DNA of 64,000 nucleotides, from assembly GCF_021347895.1 (NCBI RefSeq), contig NC_067122.1, positions 32,401,215 through 32,465,214 on the forward strand, in the 5' to 3' direction. Positions 62,700-64,000 of this stretch are shown in pieces. This DNA is from Acanthochromis polyacanthus (Eukaryota > Chordata > Actinopteri > Pomacentridae). The notes beneath the pieces are model-generated. The model made no database searches, had not been told where the DNA came from, and saw only the letters and a list, made by a program, of their open reading frames with translations. Position 1 is the stretch's first letter; the number at the start of each line of letters is the position of its first letter. A program made the position numbers and the translations under genes.

Positions 62700-63260
62700 C
62701 ACCCAGCAGCTGTCAGGGAGGAAGGTTTTCAGCTGGATTGCAGGGTGTATACGCTCCCAACTAGGGCTTAAGTTTGATTTGCAAAAGGCCTTATATCATA
62801 TCATTTGCACAATTTGCATTGTGATCCTTTACACCGCTATTATTGAAATTGAAGGCTGCCTATTGTTGGCGGATCAGAAGCAGTGTTTTGCATAGTGGTA
62901 CAAAAATCCCAAGCAGTCAGCTGTGCTGGGATGGAGACGAGCAAAAAATGCTCGTTTAAAACCACTGCGATTAGATTAAGAAATCCAATTTTGACATAAA
63001 GGCAAAGCCGTCAGGAACAGATGGAGCGCCTGTGAAATCCTTGCCTATCACTCAAGTCAAAAACAAGATTATCTTCAGCAGGGGAGGAGAGAAAATGCTT
63101 CCTCATTTGTTATTTTTCAGCTGGTCTCTCTCATTCCGATAAAGCCAGACTCTCTGCTTCAAATACCAACCCGAGATGATGTCAGGCTAGAGCAATCATT
63201 CTTTGGCTCCAACAGACGTGTGCAAATGACTAATGATCCCATCATACTGACGCTATAAAA
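62700..63260. promoter_or_regulatory. Candidate conserved non-coding block
   Basis: About 560 bp with no repeat similarity, balanced base use and many clustered motifs (CTATTATTGAAATTG, GCGATTAGATTAAG, ATGACTAATGATCC, TGCCTATTGTTGGCGG). This is the look of deeply conserved enhancers near developmental genes. Nothing in the window tells which gene. Only comparison with other fish can test it. Confidence 0.25.
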
Positions 63261-63986
63261 GAAATGAAGAGGATATTGCCATAACAAAGTGAAGATAGTC
63301 CAGCTCTTTTGTAAAGCATGTGTTTTATCTCCCCTTCATACATCAAGCAAATGTTGAGTCTCTTTTTATGCTTTGACAAAGTTAGTTGGGAGGCGCAGCT
63401 GGCACACTGAAAGCTGTGTCTGAGTTGTAAACATCATAATTATGTCGTCAAGCTCTAAAAAAAAAAGTTATTTTTTTTCTTTCTGTGGTTGTTTCACACC
63501 CAGTGTGTAGACTGGGAAGTCCAAGGCCAGAAAACAGTTCAAAACTACCCACTGTTATTTCCATTGGACAGTGGAGACTTTTAGGCAAAAATGTTTGAAA
63601 TAAAATAAATTAAAATAACCCACCTGTTCTGTTTATTTTAGGTGAATTAATTCTGTCTTAAATGATTCATAATAATGTGTATATTATAACCTAATGTCAT
63701 ATTGCATCTTAGTACTTGTGAACATGAACATTGAACGACTTGCTATCTTTGGTCAGTAATCCTGACTTATATGAGCTCCTACAGCTTGTTTTTGAGTGGA
63801 AAAAAACAACATATGGATTATTATTTGTGTTAAAGTTTAACAAGGACGTTGTTTTTGGTACATTTCAATTTCTTAAATAGTGACACAAAATAACACTGGT
63901 AAAATGTTTGTATTAGTGTGAAATGGACAGGCCCAAAACTACACATAGAATCTTTACAATTTTACAAAACTAATGTTTGAAATCTA
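63261..63986. other. No feature recognised
   Basis: AT-rich sequence. Confidence 0.3.
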
Positions 63987-64000
63987 TGTGTGTGTGTGTG
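63987..64000. repeat. Start of a (TG)n microsatellite running off the window
   Basis: Seven TG units to the last base. Confidence 0.85.

Overview
The window looks like a teleost (ray-finned fish) nuclear sequence. It has long TG/CA microsatellites, many Tc1/mariner, hAT-like and PIF/Harbinger-like DNA elements, tRNA-derived SINEs, 5'-truncated LINE fragments and LTR-like blocks, and exon-intron signals of vertebrate type. I found no complete, clearly functional host protein gene. Nearly every recognisable coding stretch belongs to a mobile element, and most are broken. All family assignments are from memory of family features, not from a search.

Layout. 1-6.2 kb: the best coding structure. 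A spliced HECT-type ubiquitin ligase-like gene runs on the + strand (5' end outside the window, stop at 2298). Facing it on the - strand, with the stop codons about 270 bp apart, is a spliced integrase-core (DDE) gene (2571-4871, possibly beginning near 6017). I read both as parts of one large fish transposon; both carry frame breaks. 6.8-8.9 kb: Tc1/mariner remnants and a SINE. 8.9-11.7 kb: mostly unique sequence. 11.7-16.7 kb: a small MITE, an LTR-like block, a hAT-like element with an A-rich minisatellite inside, and a 1.9 kb Tc1-like element that has itself received a SINE. 17.8-21.5 kb: an LTR-like block, a - strand LINE fragment and a deleted mariner. 22-23.7 kb: facing TG and CA microsatellites and an ATC-rich tract. 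24.4-29.2 kb: MITEs and LINE fragments.

29.2-33.7 kb: an LTR-like block holding a MITE that has inserted into another copy of itself in inverse orientation, followed by two further MITEs. 35-39.2 kb: a microsatellite, SINEs, a Tc1-like fragment and a Ty3/gypsy-like gag fragment. 40.1-44.7 kb: an LTR-like block split by a 2.1 kb foldback element with arms of about 1 kb, then a three-level nest of DNA elements. 47.9-49.7 kb: a third LTR-like block with two elements inserted. 50-53 kb: mostly unique sequence with a hairpin and a SINE. 53.3-54.5 kb: LINE and SINE fragments. 54.5-58.4 kb and 60.2-64 kb: mainly unique sequence, some of it AT-rich with homeodomain-like motifs, which could hold conserved non-coding elements. 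58.4-60.2 kb: a Tc1-like element interrupted by a MITE that is itself interrupted by a LINE 3' end.

The most interesting features are the convergent HECT/integrase pair, the self-nested 0.6 kb MITE with two clean 5-bp target duplications, the foldback element with an 8-bp duplication, and the nest at 43.4-44.7 kb, whose original empty site can be read from a sibling copy at 25.3 kb.
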